A stretch of 6,969 bases of DNA from an uncultured Bacteroidales bacterium (GTDB lineage: Bacteria > Bacteroidota > Bacteroidia > Bacteroidales > UBA932). Location: positions 1 to 6,969 of the forward strand of contig CALADR010000024.1 of the NCBI GenBank assembly GCA_937890845.1, given 5' to 3'. A model generated the notes under the pieces. The model did no database searches. It was not told where the DNA came from and worked only from the letters and a program-made list of their open reading frames with translations. This document shows, piece after piece, positions 1-6,041 of this stretch (the first letter of the stretch is position 1; each line of letters opens with the position of its first letter). A program made the position numbers and the translations under genes.

Positions 1-1045
1 GATGCTCCATATAAGCCGTAAACTTCTCCACATCCTCTGGAGTATATTTTTCGGAATACTTGAATCCGTGATTGACAAGATCATATGCGATATAGTTTGT
101 CTTCCACAACTTGTATCCCTCAATAACCCTCAGGTCAACGGCATGACGAATGAGCTGATAACGGTCATTCTTATCACACAGAGATGCTACAGCAATTTCC
201 TCAGAAGTAAGAGGCTTGCCTATATTCAGGTGAATATTCCCTTTCTGCTGCTTGATTCCTGTAAGGATACTGTTCAGGTCCTCAAGAGGCTGCTTTACAT
301 ATTTCTGCGAGCGGGATATCAGAAGCTCACGGGCTTTAAGCACATCGCAAGGCTCCAACTCATAAGAAATACTCATCGGCAAGATATTCAATTCCTCGAA
401 ATTCTTCCTGAAGTCTGAAGTTCCGCTCATATCAAGCATCTTGAGCAATCCCTGCTCCGTCATATCAAGGCCGTCCTTGGTACGTCCCTGTCTCTGGGCA
501 AGCCAAATTGAACTTTTCTGCTCTGTAATGTTAAGCCTTATATACCTTGAAAGAAGCTGTGACGAGAGATAAAGTTCCCTTGCAGAAATACCTCTTACCA
601 CTTTGATCATCCTGTTTGAACGGATCAGGTACTCTATAAACTTGTCCGTAATCAAATTGTCACCGACTGCTATTTCAGTCATAGGGACACCGTTTCTATA
701 CAGGATTAGCTGTGTTATTGCAGGATCAAGAATAATATCCCTGTGGTTAGACAATGCAAGGAACTTTCCTTTTATCTTGTCAATATTGGCAATGCCGTCA
801 TAAGAAAAATTGTGAGCAGTATGTTCAATTACCCACTCTATGACTTTCGACATTACCATTACCTGGAAATCATCTATACTTCTGACGCTTTTCAATCTGT
901 TCTTCAAGAAATCAGGAGACTGGTCAGGGAAAAAATATTGTGAAATCTCAGCTATCACAGGATTGTCAGCCACCTTTCCCAACGCTACGACCGCCTCTTC
1001 ATCAGTATAGGGGCTAATACTCTCAAATTCAGATAAATCTATCAT
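1..1045 (-). CDS. PlsC/PlsB-like glycerolipid acyltransferase (partial, C-terminus beyond left edge)
   Basis: The minus strand stays open from an ATG at 1045 to the left edge, giving 348 codons with no stop, so the C-terminus is missing. The product resembles the Bacteroidota 1-acyl-glycerol-3-phosphate or glycerol-phosphate acyltransferase family, which transfers acyl groups to glycerolipids at the inner membrane. Visible blocks, in family order, are LSNHRDIILDPA (residues 98-109, acyl-transfer histidine H101), AVGDNLITDKFIEYLIRSNRMIKVVRG (126-152, substrate-binding region, pieces named here) and IWLAQRQGRTKDG (180-192, equivalent to the FPEGTRS-type block). Residues 1-95 form a charged helical extension before the catalytic core, and I see no clear membrane segment. 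The H101 motif reads H-x5-D rather than the usual H-x4-D. It lies downstream of queA on the same strand, but a terminator and a -7 box between them suggest separate transcription. The exact acyl acceptor cannot be read from sequence. Confidence 0.78.
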   Translation of the reverse strand, partial: MIDLSEFESISPYTDEEAVVALGKVADNPVIAEISQYFFPDQSPDFLKNRLKSVRSIDDFQVMVMSKVIEWVIEHTAHNFSYDGIANIDKIKGKFLALSNHRDIILDPAITQLILYRNGVPMTEIAVGDNLITDKFIEYLIRSNRMIKVVRGISARELYLSSQLLSRYIRLNITEQKSSIWLAQRQGRTKDGLDMTEQGLLKMLDMSGTSDFRKNFEELNILPMSISYELEPCDVLKARELLISRSQKYVKQPLEDLNSILTGIKQQKGNIHLNIGKPLTSEEIAVASLCDKNDRYQLIRHAVDLRVIEGYKLWKTNYIAYDLVNHGFKYSEKYTPEDVEKFTAYMEH

Positions 1046-1134
1046 AATTTAGTTTTTAGTACATAGAATCCATTTTGAAGTTTTAATTTCTGGAATTCTC
1101 CTGAAAGACAAAACAAATTCTAAACAGTTTATTA

Positions 1135-1142
1135 CAAATATA
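1135..1142 (-). promoter_or_regulatory. Candidate Bacteroidota -7 promoter box for the acyltransferase gene
   Basis: On the minus strand this reads TATATTTG, an exact match to the Bacteroidota -7 consensus TAnnTTTG. It lies about 90 bases upstream of the acyltransferase start and just downstream of the candidate queA terminator, which is where an independent promoter would be expected. I could not find a convincing -33 TTTG about 20 bases upstream, so the call rests on the -7 element and position alone. Confidence 0.4.
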
Positions 1143-1151
1143 TGGATTTAT

Positions 1152-1178
1152 AAAAAAAATGCACCACTTTTTTGCGGT
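1152..1178 (-). terminator. Candidate rho-independent terminator of queA
   Basis: Reading the minus strand just after the queA stop, ACCGC, a six-A loop and GTGGT form a short 5-bp stem with one G-U pair (plus positions 1163-1178). Three bases later comes a run of eight T (1152-1159). The stem is weak, but the uninterrupted T-run and its position 8 bases after the stop codon fit an intrinsic terminator separating queA from the downstream acyltransferase. Confidence 0.5.
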
Positions 1179-1185
1179 TATTTGA

Positions 1186-2397
1186 CTACATCTTTCGGAA
1201 TAAAACCGAACTGTCTCCATAACTCAAAAATCGAAACTGATTTGAAAGTGCATAATTATATATTGCTTTCCAGTTACCATCTACAAAAGCAGAAATCAGC
1301 AAAAGAAGCGTACTCTGGGGCTGATGGAAGTTTGTTACAAGAATATCAACCACCCTGAACTTAAATCCAGGAACAATGATAATGCGTGTTCCCGCACTCA
1401 GACTGCTCAGAGACTCTTTATCCATATATGAAATAATTGCATCCAAAGCGTCTTCCATAGAATATAGATATTCTCTCTCATAAGGAGCCCACTGGGATAC
1501 ATCTGCAGGCTTTCCTGTTTCTATACAGCTGACACCTATATAATATAGAGACTCCAAAGTTCTGACTGACGTTGTTCCAACTGCAATTACAGGCTTCCCG
1601 CCTTTCCTTAGATCTTCCAGAAAAGCTTTTGTGACAACAAAAGGCTCCCGGTGCATGGTATGACCTGCTATCTCCTGGCTTTTTACAGGAAGGAAAGTAC
1701 CTGCACCGACGTGAAGACATACAGTCTCAGTATCAATACCTTTATTCTTAATTGCTGAAAGCACTTCATCGGTAAAATGCAGTCCTGCAGTAGGCGCAGC
1801 AACAGAACCACGAAACTTTGCATAGAGAGTCTGATATCTTTCAAGATCAATAGACTCCGTATCCCTGTTGAGATATGGAGGAATAGGTATTGATCCGCAA
1901 ATTTCAAGAACGCGGGAAAAAGGAAGACCTCCTTTCCAGGAAAACTCAACTACAGAAGTCTCGCCGGCTCTTTCGACAAGAGACGCCTTGAGTCCTAGAT
2001 TTTCAACCTGTTCATTACCGTCTGGATTAATTACAGAAAGCAAATCTGCCTTCCATTTTTTCACATTCCCAACAATACATTTCCAACGGCAGGACTCTGT
2101 CGAAGAAAAAATAAGGCTATATTCGACAGGCAACACAGGCTCAAGACAGAAAATCTCTATATGAGCCCCTGTTTCTTTCTGGAAATGCAGTCTTGCCGGC
2201 ACCACTTTAGTGTCATTAAAGACCATGATGGCATTTTCAGGCAGGAGTGAGGGCAATTCCCGGAAAATATATTCAGACACAATCCCATCACTGTATTTTA
2301 GCAATTTAGACGAATCCCGCTTCTGCAGCGGATATTTTGCAATCCTTTCATCGGGGAGAGGATAGTTGTAATCTTCTATTCTGATTTCTGGTATCAT
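1186..2397 (-). CDS. queA: S-adenosylmethionine:tRNA ribosyltransferase-isomerase QueA
   Basis: QueA is a cytoplasmic enzyme of queuosine synthesis. It transfers and isomerises the ribosyl part of S-adenosylmethionine onto preQ1 at position 34 of tRNAs with GUN anticodons, forming epoxyqueuosine. The 403-residue product shows the full family pattern: an N-terminal DYNYPLPDERIAKYP (9-23), FNDTKVVPARL (60-70), GSVAAPTAGLHFT (197-209), HVGAGTFLPV (229-238), HTMHRE (246-251), VGTTSVRTLES (273-283), LVTNFHQPQSTLLLL (353-367) and a C-terminal YGDSS (393-397). It is longer than the roughly 340-360 residues of many proteobacterial QueA proteins, because of extra residues in the 85-160 and 285-340 regions; I recall similar lengths in Bacteroidota. 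The ATG at 2397 gives the expected N-terminus. It is transcribed away from the XRE gene across a 545-bp gap. I saw no preQ1 riboswitch in its leader and no exact -7 box. Confidence 0.97.
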   Translation of the reverse strand: MIPEIRIEDYNYPLPDERIAKYPLQKRDSSKLLKYSDGIVSEYIFRELPSLLPENAIMVFNDTKVVPARLHFQKETGAHIEIFCLEPVLPVEYSLIFSSTESCRWKCIVGNVKKWKADLLSVINPDGNEQVENLGLKASLVERAGETSVVEFSWKGGLPFSRVLEICGSIPIPPYLNRDTESIDLERYQTLYAKFRGSVAAPTAGLHFTDEVLSAIKNKGIDTETVCLHVGAGTFLPVKSQEIAGHTMHREPFVVTKAFLEDLRKGGKPVIAVGTTSVRTLESLYYIGVSCIETGKPADVSQWAPYEREYLYSMEDALDAIISYMDKESLSSLSAGTRIIIVPGFKFRVVDILVTNFHQPQSTLLLLISAFVDGNWKAIYNYALSNQFRFLSYGDSSVLFRKM

Positions 2398-2499
2398 CGT
2401 ACAATTTGTTTTTAAGCAGAGAAATTATCAAAACTCAGCATAAAGCATTTAACCGCGAAATTACACAATTGTCTCGAATTATAGAAAAAATAGAGAATA

Positions 2500-2525
2500 T
2501 GTGCATAATTTACGAATAATGCACA
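2500..2525. repeat. Inverted repeat, 11-bp arms with one mismatch, 4-base loop
   Basis: TGTGCATAATT (2500-2510) and AATAATGCACA (2515-2525) are complementary except for one A-A mismatch (2507/2518), around a TACG loop. It lies about 100 bases upstream of queA and could be an operator or an RNA hairpin. It has no adjacent T-run that would make it a clear terminator. Confidence 0.6.
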
Positions 2526-2534
2526 CTGTTTACA

Positions 2535-2548
2535 ATGTTAATTAACAT
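2535..2548. repeat. Perfect 14-bp palindrome ATGTTAATTAACAT
   Basis: The 14 bases read identically on both strands, with no spacer. It lies 9 bases from the preceding hairpin and next to two TGTAAA-type words (2529 and 2557). A gapless palindrome of this length suits binding by a homodimeric protein, although AT-rich DNA makes chance palindromes more likely. Confidence 0.6.
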
Positions 2549-2603
2549 CTACTAAATGTAAATTAATATTCCTAAATCACAACGTTCTATTTTTATATAA
2601 TAT

Positions 2604-2617
2604 TGTAAATATTTACA
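2604..2617. repeat. Perfect palindrome made of two abutting TGTAAAT half-sites
   Basis: TGTAAAT (2604-2610) is followed directly by its reverse complement ATTTACA (2611-2617). A third half-site, ATTTACAC (2620-2627), follows after two bases, and its complement GTGTAAAT lies at 2651-2658. The half-site is the same word found in the inverted repeat over the XRE start, so this is a candidate operator for the same protein. Confidence 0.6.
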
Positions 2618-2914
2618 TAATTTACACAACTAAAATTAGGAATGATTATGGTGTAAATGTGCTGATTTTTTATCCTTTATAATCAGATATTTATGCTATG
2701 CTATTTAAATTGATGGTCAATATCAGTAATGTAAATTATGCTTCTCTCCATCAGATACGTTTGTAATGGGCGAAAATTCAAAACGTAATACACTGATATA
2801 TACTATATTATATTAGATTATATCTATCTATGATTTAGGTACAATATTTACATTATGCCACTCATATACAAAAATTAATTTCTCTCTAGTTACAATTGTT
2901 ACGGAAATTATATC

Positions 2915-2922
2915 TATATTTG
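2915..2922 (+). promoter_or_regulatory. Candidate -7 promoter box for the XRE regulator
   Basis: TATATTTG matches the Bacteroidota -7 consensus TAnnTTTG exactly and lies 20 bases before the ATG, implying a very short leader. A TTG at 2896-2898 could serve as a -33 element, but the 16-base gap is shorter than usual. The box lies inside the left arm of the inverted repeat at 2916-2944, so a protein bound there would block transcription. Confidence 0.45.
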
Positions 2923-2944
2923 TAAATAAAAGTTTTACAAATAT
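2916..2944 (+). promoter_or_regulatory. Perfect 11-bp inverted repeat spanning -7 box, leader and start codon; probable operator
   Basis: ATATTTGTAAA (2916-2926) and TTTACAAATAT (2934-2944) are perfect reverse complements around a 7-base spacer. The left arm contains most of the -7 box and the right arm includes the first two bases of the ATG at 2943. The core TGTAAA...TTTACA repeats the word scattered upstream. HTH repressors of this family commonly bind dyads over their own promoters, so autoregulation is the likeliest role. If transcription began upstream, the same repeat could also fold into an RNA hairpin hiding the start codon. Confidence 0.6.
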
Positions 2945-3461
2945 GAATCGTCGTTTACAGCAGTTTTTGGAGGCAGAAAATATAACGCAGGCTCAGTTTG
3001 CATCAAAAGTCAAAGTTGCTCCTGCCAGTATATCTCATATACTTGCTGGAAGGAACAAGCCTGGGTTTGATTTTATACAAAATACTATTGCTGCCTTTCC
3101 AGAACTCAATATAGACTGGCTCATAATGGGACGTGGAAAAATGTATAAACAGTCATCAGCTCCACAACGGCCGGACTCACCTGTGGGTGCCGAATCTCAC
3201 GAAAATGATTTATATGATGAGGATGATATGCACTCACAAAGTAGAAATTCCAAGCTTGACGGACTGCTTTTCCCTATAGACGACACACCAACTCCTCCAG
3301 AATCGAATATTTCAGCACTTCCCTTTGGTACTGCAGGAAATACTCAATTCTCACAGCCCGGACTGGCACAATCTCCTGCTCCGCAACATAGTGTACATCA
3401 ACGAAAAGCAATACGAATAATGGTGTTTTATGATGATGGGACATTCCAGGAATTCAGATAG
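2943..3461 (+). CDS. XRE/Cro-type helix-turn-helix transcriptional regulator
   Basis: This is a 172-residue probable DNA-binding regulator. The N-terminal domain (about 1-69) is a classic XRE helix-turn-helix: TQAQFASKV (15-23) as helix 2, APASISHILAGRNKPG (26-41) with the recognition helix, then FPELNIDWLIMGRGKMYK (52-69), a block common in Bacteroidales HTH proteins. Residues 70-153 are a low-complexity linker rich in S, P, D and N, probably disordered. The C-terminus ends in a short hydrophobic block, IRIMVFYDDGTFQEF (157-171), a strand-like tail that may mediate dimerisation or ligand binding. There is no LexA/CI-type Ser-Lys self-cleavage domain, and no phage gene lies nearby, so it is probably a chromosomal regulator. 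The ATG at 2943 starts directly at the HTH domain and lies inside the inverted repeat. Its target is unknown; pyrD and cinA lie downstream on the same strand after 127 bp. Confidence 0.85.
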   Translation: MNRRLQQFLEAENITQAQFASKVKVAPASISHILAGRNKPGFDFIQNTIAAFPELNIDWLIMGRGKMYKQSSAPQRPDSPVGAESHENDLYDEDDMHSQSRNSKLDGLLFPIDDTPTPPESNISALPFGTAGNTQFSQPGLAQSPAPQHSVHQRKAIRIMVFYDDGTFQEFR

Positions 3462-3588
3462 AATGGCATCATAGAGTACAAGATTGGACACTAACAAGTG
3501 GCAATACGAGGAAAATTATGTAATTTCGCACTGCAAAACTCAGAAGAGGCTGAAATATTCAGGCCGGCTTCCAAACACAGGATTTATA

Positions 3589-4638
3589 ATGTACAAACAT
3601 CTTATCAGACCTATCCTATTCCGCTTCAACGGTGACAATGCGCATAACATTACTTTTTCTGCGCTGAATATTTTGAAACACATCCCTTTTGCAGGTAATG
3701 TAACCCGAATGATGTTCCAGAAAGATACTCCGGAACTGACTAGAGAATTATTCGGACTTACATTCAAGAACCCCGTAGGTCTGGCAGGAGGACTTGACAA
3801 AAACGGAGAGCACTACAACGATATGGCCAACTTCGGTTTCGGTTTTGTAGAAATAGGGTCTCTCACACCTGAACCTCAGGACGGAAATCCCAAGCCCAGA
3901 GTATTCAGAGTCATCCAGGACAGAGCCATAATCAACAGAATGGGTATAAACAACAAAGGTGTTAAAAACGCAGTAGAGCACCTGAAAAAAGAACGTCCTG
4001 AAGTAATTGTTGCAGCCAATATATCCAAAAACACATCCAGCATAAACGAGGAGGCTGCAAAAGATTACGAAAGAGCATTTGCCCTACTTTACGACTTCGT
4101 AGATATGTTTGTCATAAACGTATCATGCCCGAATGTAACCGGACTGTCACAACTCCAGGATGTTTCCTTTTTATCTGATATTATAGACAAACTGCTGAAC
4201 CTTAGAATGTACTTCGACCAGTACAGGCCTATTCTTATAAAAGTATCTCCGGACATACCACAGCAGCAGCTTGACGAGATAATCGAATATGTCCTTATGT
4301 CAGGTATAGACGGAGTCGTGGCTGGAAATACTACACGGACAAGGGACGGACTTACTGTAAGCCAGGAGAGAATAAATGAAATCGGCAATGGTGGAATGTC
4401 TGGTGCTCCTCTTTACAAGAAAAACCTTGCTTTAGTAAAATATATACATGAAAAGACTGGCGGAAACCTGCCTATTATAGGAGTCGGCGGGATAATGAGC
4501 CCTGAACAGGCAAAAGAAATGCTGGATGCCGGAGCATCTCTGATTGAAATATATTCGGGTTTTATTTATGAGGGACCGGGAATCATCAAGAGGATTCTCA
4601 AATACCTCCAGTCATCAGTACGGAAAAACAACAAATAA
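3589..4638 (+). CDS. pyrD: Dihydroorotate dehydrogenase (quinone), class 2
   Basis: PyrD oxidises dihydroorotate to orotate in pyrimidine synthesis. Class 2 enzymes are FMN proteins associated with the inner membrane that pass electrons to quinone. The 349-residue product has the class 2 N-terminal extension (MYKHLIRPILFRF, then NAHNITF at 17-23), NPVGLAGGLDKNGE (61-74), FVEIGSLTPEPQDGNPKPR (86-104), NRMGINNKG (116-124), NISKN (144-148), NVSCPN (177-182), KVSPD, GNTT, GGMSG and the FMN-phosphate region GVGGI...GASLIEIYSGFIYEGP. I chose the ATG at 3589 because it gives the normal class 2 N-terminus. The reading frame is open upstream to a TTG at 3484, but those 35 residues look unrelated to the family. 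The catalytic-base position carries Cys180, as in class 1 enzymes, where E. coli class 2 PyrD has Ser. cinA follows after 13 bp. No exact -7 box lies in the 127-bp gap before it. Confidence 0.95.
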   Translation: MYKHLIRPILFRFNGDNAHNITFSALNILKHIPFAGNVTRMMFQKDTPELTRELFGLTFKNPVGLAGGLDKNGEHYNDMANFGFGFVEIGSLTPEPQDGNPKPRVFRVIQDRAIINRMGINNKGVKNAVEHLKKERPEVIVAANISKNTSSINEEAAKDYERAFALLYDFVDMFVINVSCPNVTGLSQLQDVSFLSDIIDKLLNLRMYFDQYRPILIKVSPDIPQQQLDEIIEYVLMSGIDGVVAGNTTRTRDGLTVSQERINEIGNGGMSGAPLYKKNLALVKYIHEKTGGNLPIIGVGGIMSPEQAKEMLDAGASLIEIYSGFIYEGPGIIKRILKYLQSSVRKNNK

Positions 4639-4651
4639 CTTTCAATAGATT

Positions 4652-5929
4652 ATGGTCAATGCAAGCGTATGCACTATCGGTGACGAGATTCTGATAGGGC
4701 AGATTGTCGATACCAATTCATCCCATATAGCTACGGCACTTAACGAAACCGGTGTCCGCGTGACACGGATGCTGTCAATTGGCGATGACAGAACGGAAAT
4801 AATCACCAATCTTGAAAATGAACTTAGGAATAACGATATAGTAATTGTTACAGGCGGCCTTGGCCCGACTAAAGACGACATAACAAAACATGCTCTCGCA
4901 GAACTTTCCGGAAACTTGGAATACAAAGAAAATGCTGAACAGCTGGCTGTTATTCACAAGATATTAAGTGCAAGAGGTCTGGATATGCTTGATATCAATA
5001 GGGCGCAGGCTCAAGTACCGGTAAACTGCGATGTAATAGTCAATAAGAAAGGAACTGCCCCAATCATGGTATTCAGATTCGGAAAAGAGCGTTTCGGCAG
5101 AGACAATACGCTATATTCACTGCCAGGAGTACCTTTCGAGGCAATCGGAGCCCTTCCTGATGTCCTTGCAGACATCAGAGCACATTATCCTCTTGAAGAT
5201 ATTTTCCACCATACTGTCATGACCTACGGCATTGCCGAATCAGCGCTGTCGAAAAGAATAGAACATTGGGAGACTTCCCTGCCGGAATATATGCATCTCG
5301 CATATCTGCCGGATCCTCTTAAAGGAGTACGTTTGCGTCTGTCTATATATGGAGGTGATGAAACAGGGAAAAAAGAACTGGCGGTAATTGAAGAAGTGAA
5401 AAAACTGAAGGAAATCCTCGGAGACAGTATTTATGCAGAATGCGACACCAATCTGCAGGAAACAGTCGGAAGACTGCTGCTGGCTTCAAATAAAACTCTA
5501 AGCACAGCTGAATCTTGTACCGGAGGAATGATATCACACCTTATCACATCAGTTCCCGGAAGTTCAGAATACTTTCTCGGATCCGTCACTTCCTATGCCA
5601 TAAGTGTCAAGGAAAATGTTTTGGGAGTACCTGCAGAAATTATAGAAAAATACGGAGCAGTCAGCAGTGAATGCGTAGCCGCAATGGCAGAAGGAGTACG
5701 CAAGATTACAGGAAGCGATTACTCTGTTGCGACATCCGGCATTGCCGGTCCTGGAGGAGGAAGTGACGAGAAACCTGTAGGTCTAGTATGGATCGGTGTT
5801 GCCTCTGATATGGGTACTGAAACATTCAGAATGATATATAAAAACGACAGAAAACGCAATATCGAGCGTTTTTCTGCTTCAGCTTTGGATATTCTAAGAA
5901 AAAGGATAGAAAAGGACTTAAGTAAATAA
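4652..5929 (+). CDS. cinA: CinA family protein: MoCF-like domain fused to nicotinamide-nucleotide amidase (PncC)
   Basis: This 425-residue protein has the usual two-domain CinA architecture. The N-terminal MoCF/COG1058 domain (about 4-170) shows TIGDEILIGQIVDTNS (8-23), VTGGLGPTKDD (66-76) and SLPGVPFE (156-163). In some homologues this domain hydrolyses ADP-ribose. The C-terminal PncC domain (about 265-422) deamidates nicotinamide mononucleotide to nicotinate mononucleotide, recycling the NMN released by NAD-dependent DNA ligase. It shows TAESCTGG with the likely catalytic Ser288, SYAISVKENVLGV (314-326) with Tyr315 and Lys320, and SGIAGPGGGSDEKPVG (362-377). Length and motif order are normal. 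The name means competence/damage-inducible, from streptococci and bacilli, but nothing here shows competence control. The ATG at 4652 is 13 bp after the pyrD stop, so co-transcription is likely. Transcription probably ends in the hairpins that follow. Confidence 0.95.
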   Translation: MVNASVCTIGDEILIGQIVDTNSSHIATALNETGVRVTRMLSIGDDRTEIITNLENELRNNDIVIVTGGLGPTKDDITKHALAELSGNLEYKENAEQLAVIHKILSARGLDMLDINRAQAQVPVNCDVIVNKKGTAPIMVFRFGKERFGRDNTLYSLPGVPFEAIGALPDVLADIRAHYPLEDIFHHTVMTYGIAESALSKRIEHWETSLPEYMHLAYLPDPLKGVRLRLSIYGGDETGKKELAVIEEVKKLKEILGDSIYAECDTNLQETVGRLLLASNKTLSTAESCTGGMISHLITSVPGSSEYFLGSVTSYAISVKENVLGVPAEIIEKYGAVSSECVAAMAEGVRKITGSDYSVATSGIAGPGGGSDEKPVGLVWIGVASDMGTETFRMIYKNDRKRNIERFSASALDILRKRIEKDLSK

Positions 5930-5942
5930 CAACCAGTCGAAT

Positions 5943-5977
5943 TAACATTTTTGTTTGTTAACAAAACAAAAATGTTA
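5943..5977. terminator. Perfect 14-bp hairpin, 7-base loop, after cinA
   Basis: TAACATTTTTGTTT (5943-5956) and AAACAAAAATGTTA (5964-5977) are perfect complements around GTTAACA. It begins 13 bases after the cinA stop, a typical terminator position. The stem is AT-rich and no T-run follows on either strand. A terminator role is therefore inferred from placement between convergent genes and stem length, not from a textbook intrinsic terminator pattern. Confidence 0.6.
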
Positions 5978-5978
5978 T

Positions 5979-6022
5979 ATACAATAATGTCAATACTGAG
6001 AACAGTATTGACATTATTGTAT
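5979..6022. terminator. Perfect 20-bp hairpin, 4-base loop, between convergent genes
   Basis: The arms at 5979-5998 and 6003-6022 are perfectly complementary over 20 bp around an AGAA loop. It starts one base after the preceding hairpin and ends 19 bases from the dipeptidase stop codon (6042-6044 on the minus strand). Being symmetrical, it folds in RNA from either strand, so a bidirectional terminator or 3'-end-protecting stem is likely. There is no T-run after it. Confidence 0.65.
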
Positions 6023-6041
6023 TATATTGACACAGTGTGAT

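Larger units (their letters stand above)
2398..2942. promoter_or_regulatory. 545-bp AT-rich divergent intergenic region, dense in dyads and TGTAAAT words
   Basis: No gene of credible length lies here between queA (leftward) and the XRE regulator (rightward). The region is much richer in A and T than the flanking genes. It holds ten copies of TGTAAA or its complement TTTACA, starting at 2529, 2557, 2604, 2612, 2621, 2652, 2730, 2847, 2921 and 2934. Eight of these extend to TGTAAAT/ATTTACA and four to WWATGTAAAT. It also holds several perfect or near-perfect dyads, listed separately. An exact plus-strand -7 box (TACGTTTG, 2756-2763) without a clear -33 partner could mark an additional distal start. 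The content looks regulatory; a small RNA cannot be excluded. Confidence 0.6.

Noticed and set aside
2..418. Plus-strand open frame of 138 codons at the left edge
   Set aside because: It is the antisense shadow of the acyltransferase, whose conserved blocks are on the minus strand.
1868..2164. Plus-strand open frame of 98 codons opposite queA, and similar antisense frames opposite pyrD and cinA
   Set aside because: They lie fully within confident genes on the other strand and show no family motifs; these are shadow frames.
2398..2500. Possible preQ1 riboswitch in the queA leader
   Set aside because: I found no small hairpin followed by the A-rich preQ1 tail pattern on the minus strand. QueA acts after preQ1 is already in tRNA and need not be under preQ1 control.
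2713..2766. Short 17-codon open frame inside the large intergenic region, next to a -7-like box at 2756-2763
   Set aside because: Too short, no recognisable sequence, no start signal, and short frames are expected by chance here; it would need conservation or peptide evidence.
2943..3461. XRE protein as a prophage CI-type repressor
   Set aside because: No self-cleavage peptidase domain, integrase, attachment repeat or other phage gene is present; the neighbours are housekeeping genes.
3521..3528. TAATTTCG before pyrD, and the same word on the minus strand before queA, as -7 boxes
   Set aside because: Both miss the consensus TAnnTTTG by one base at a conserved position and lack a -33 TTTG at suitable distance.
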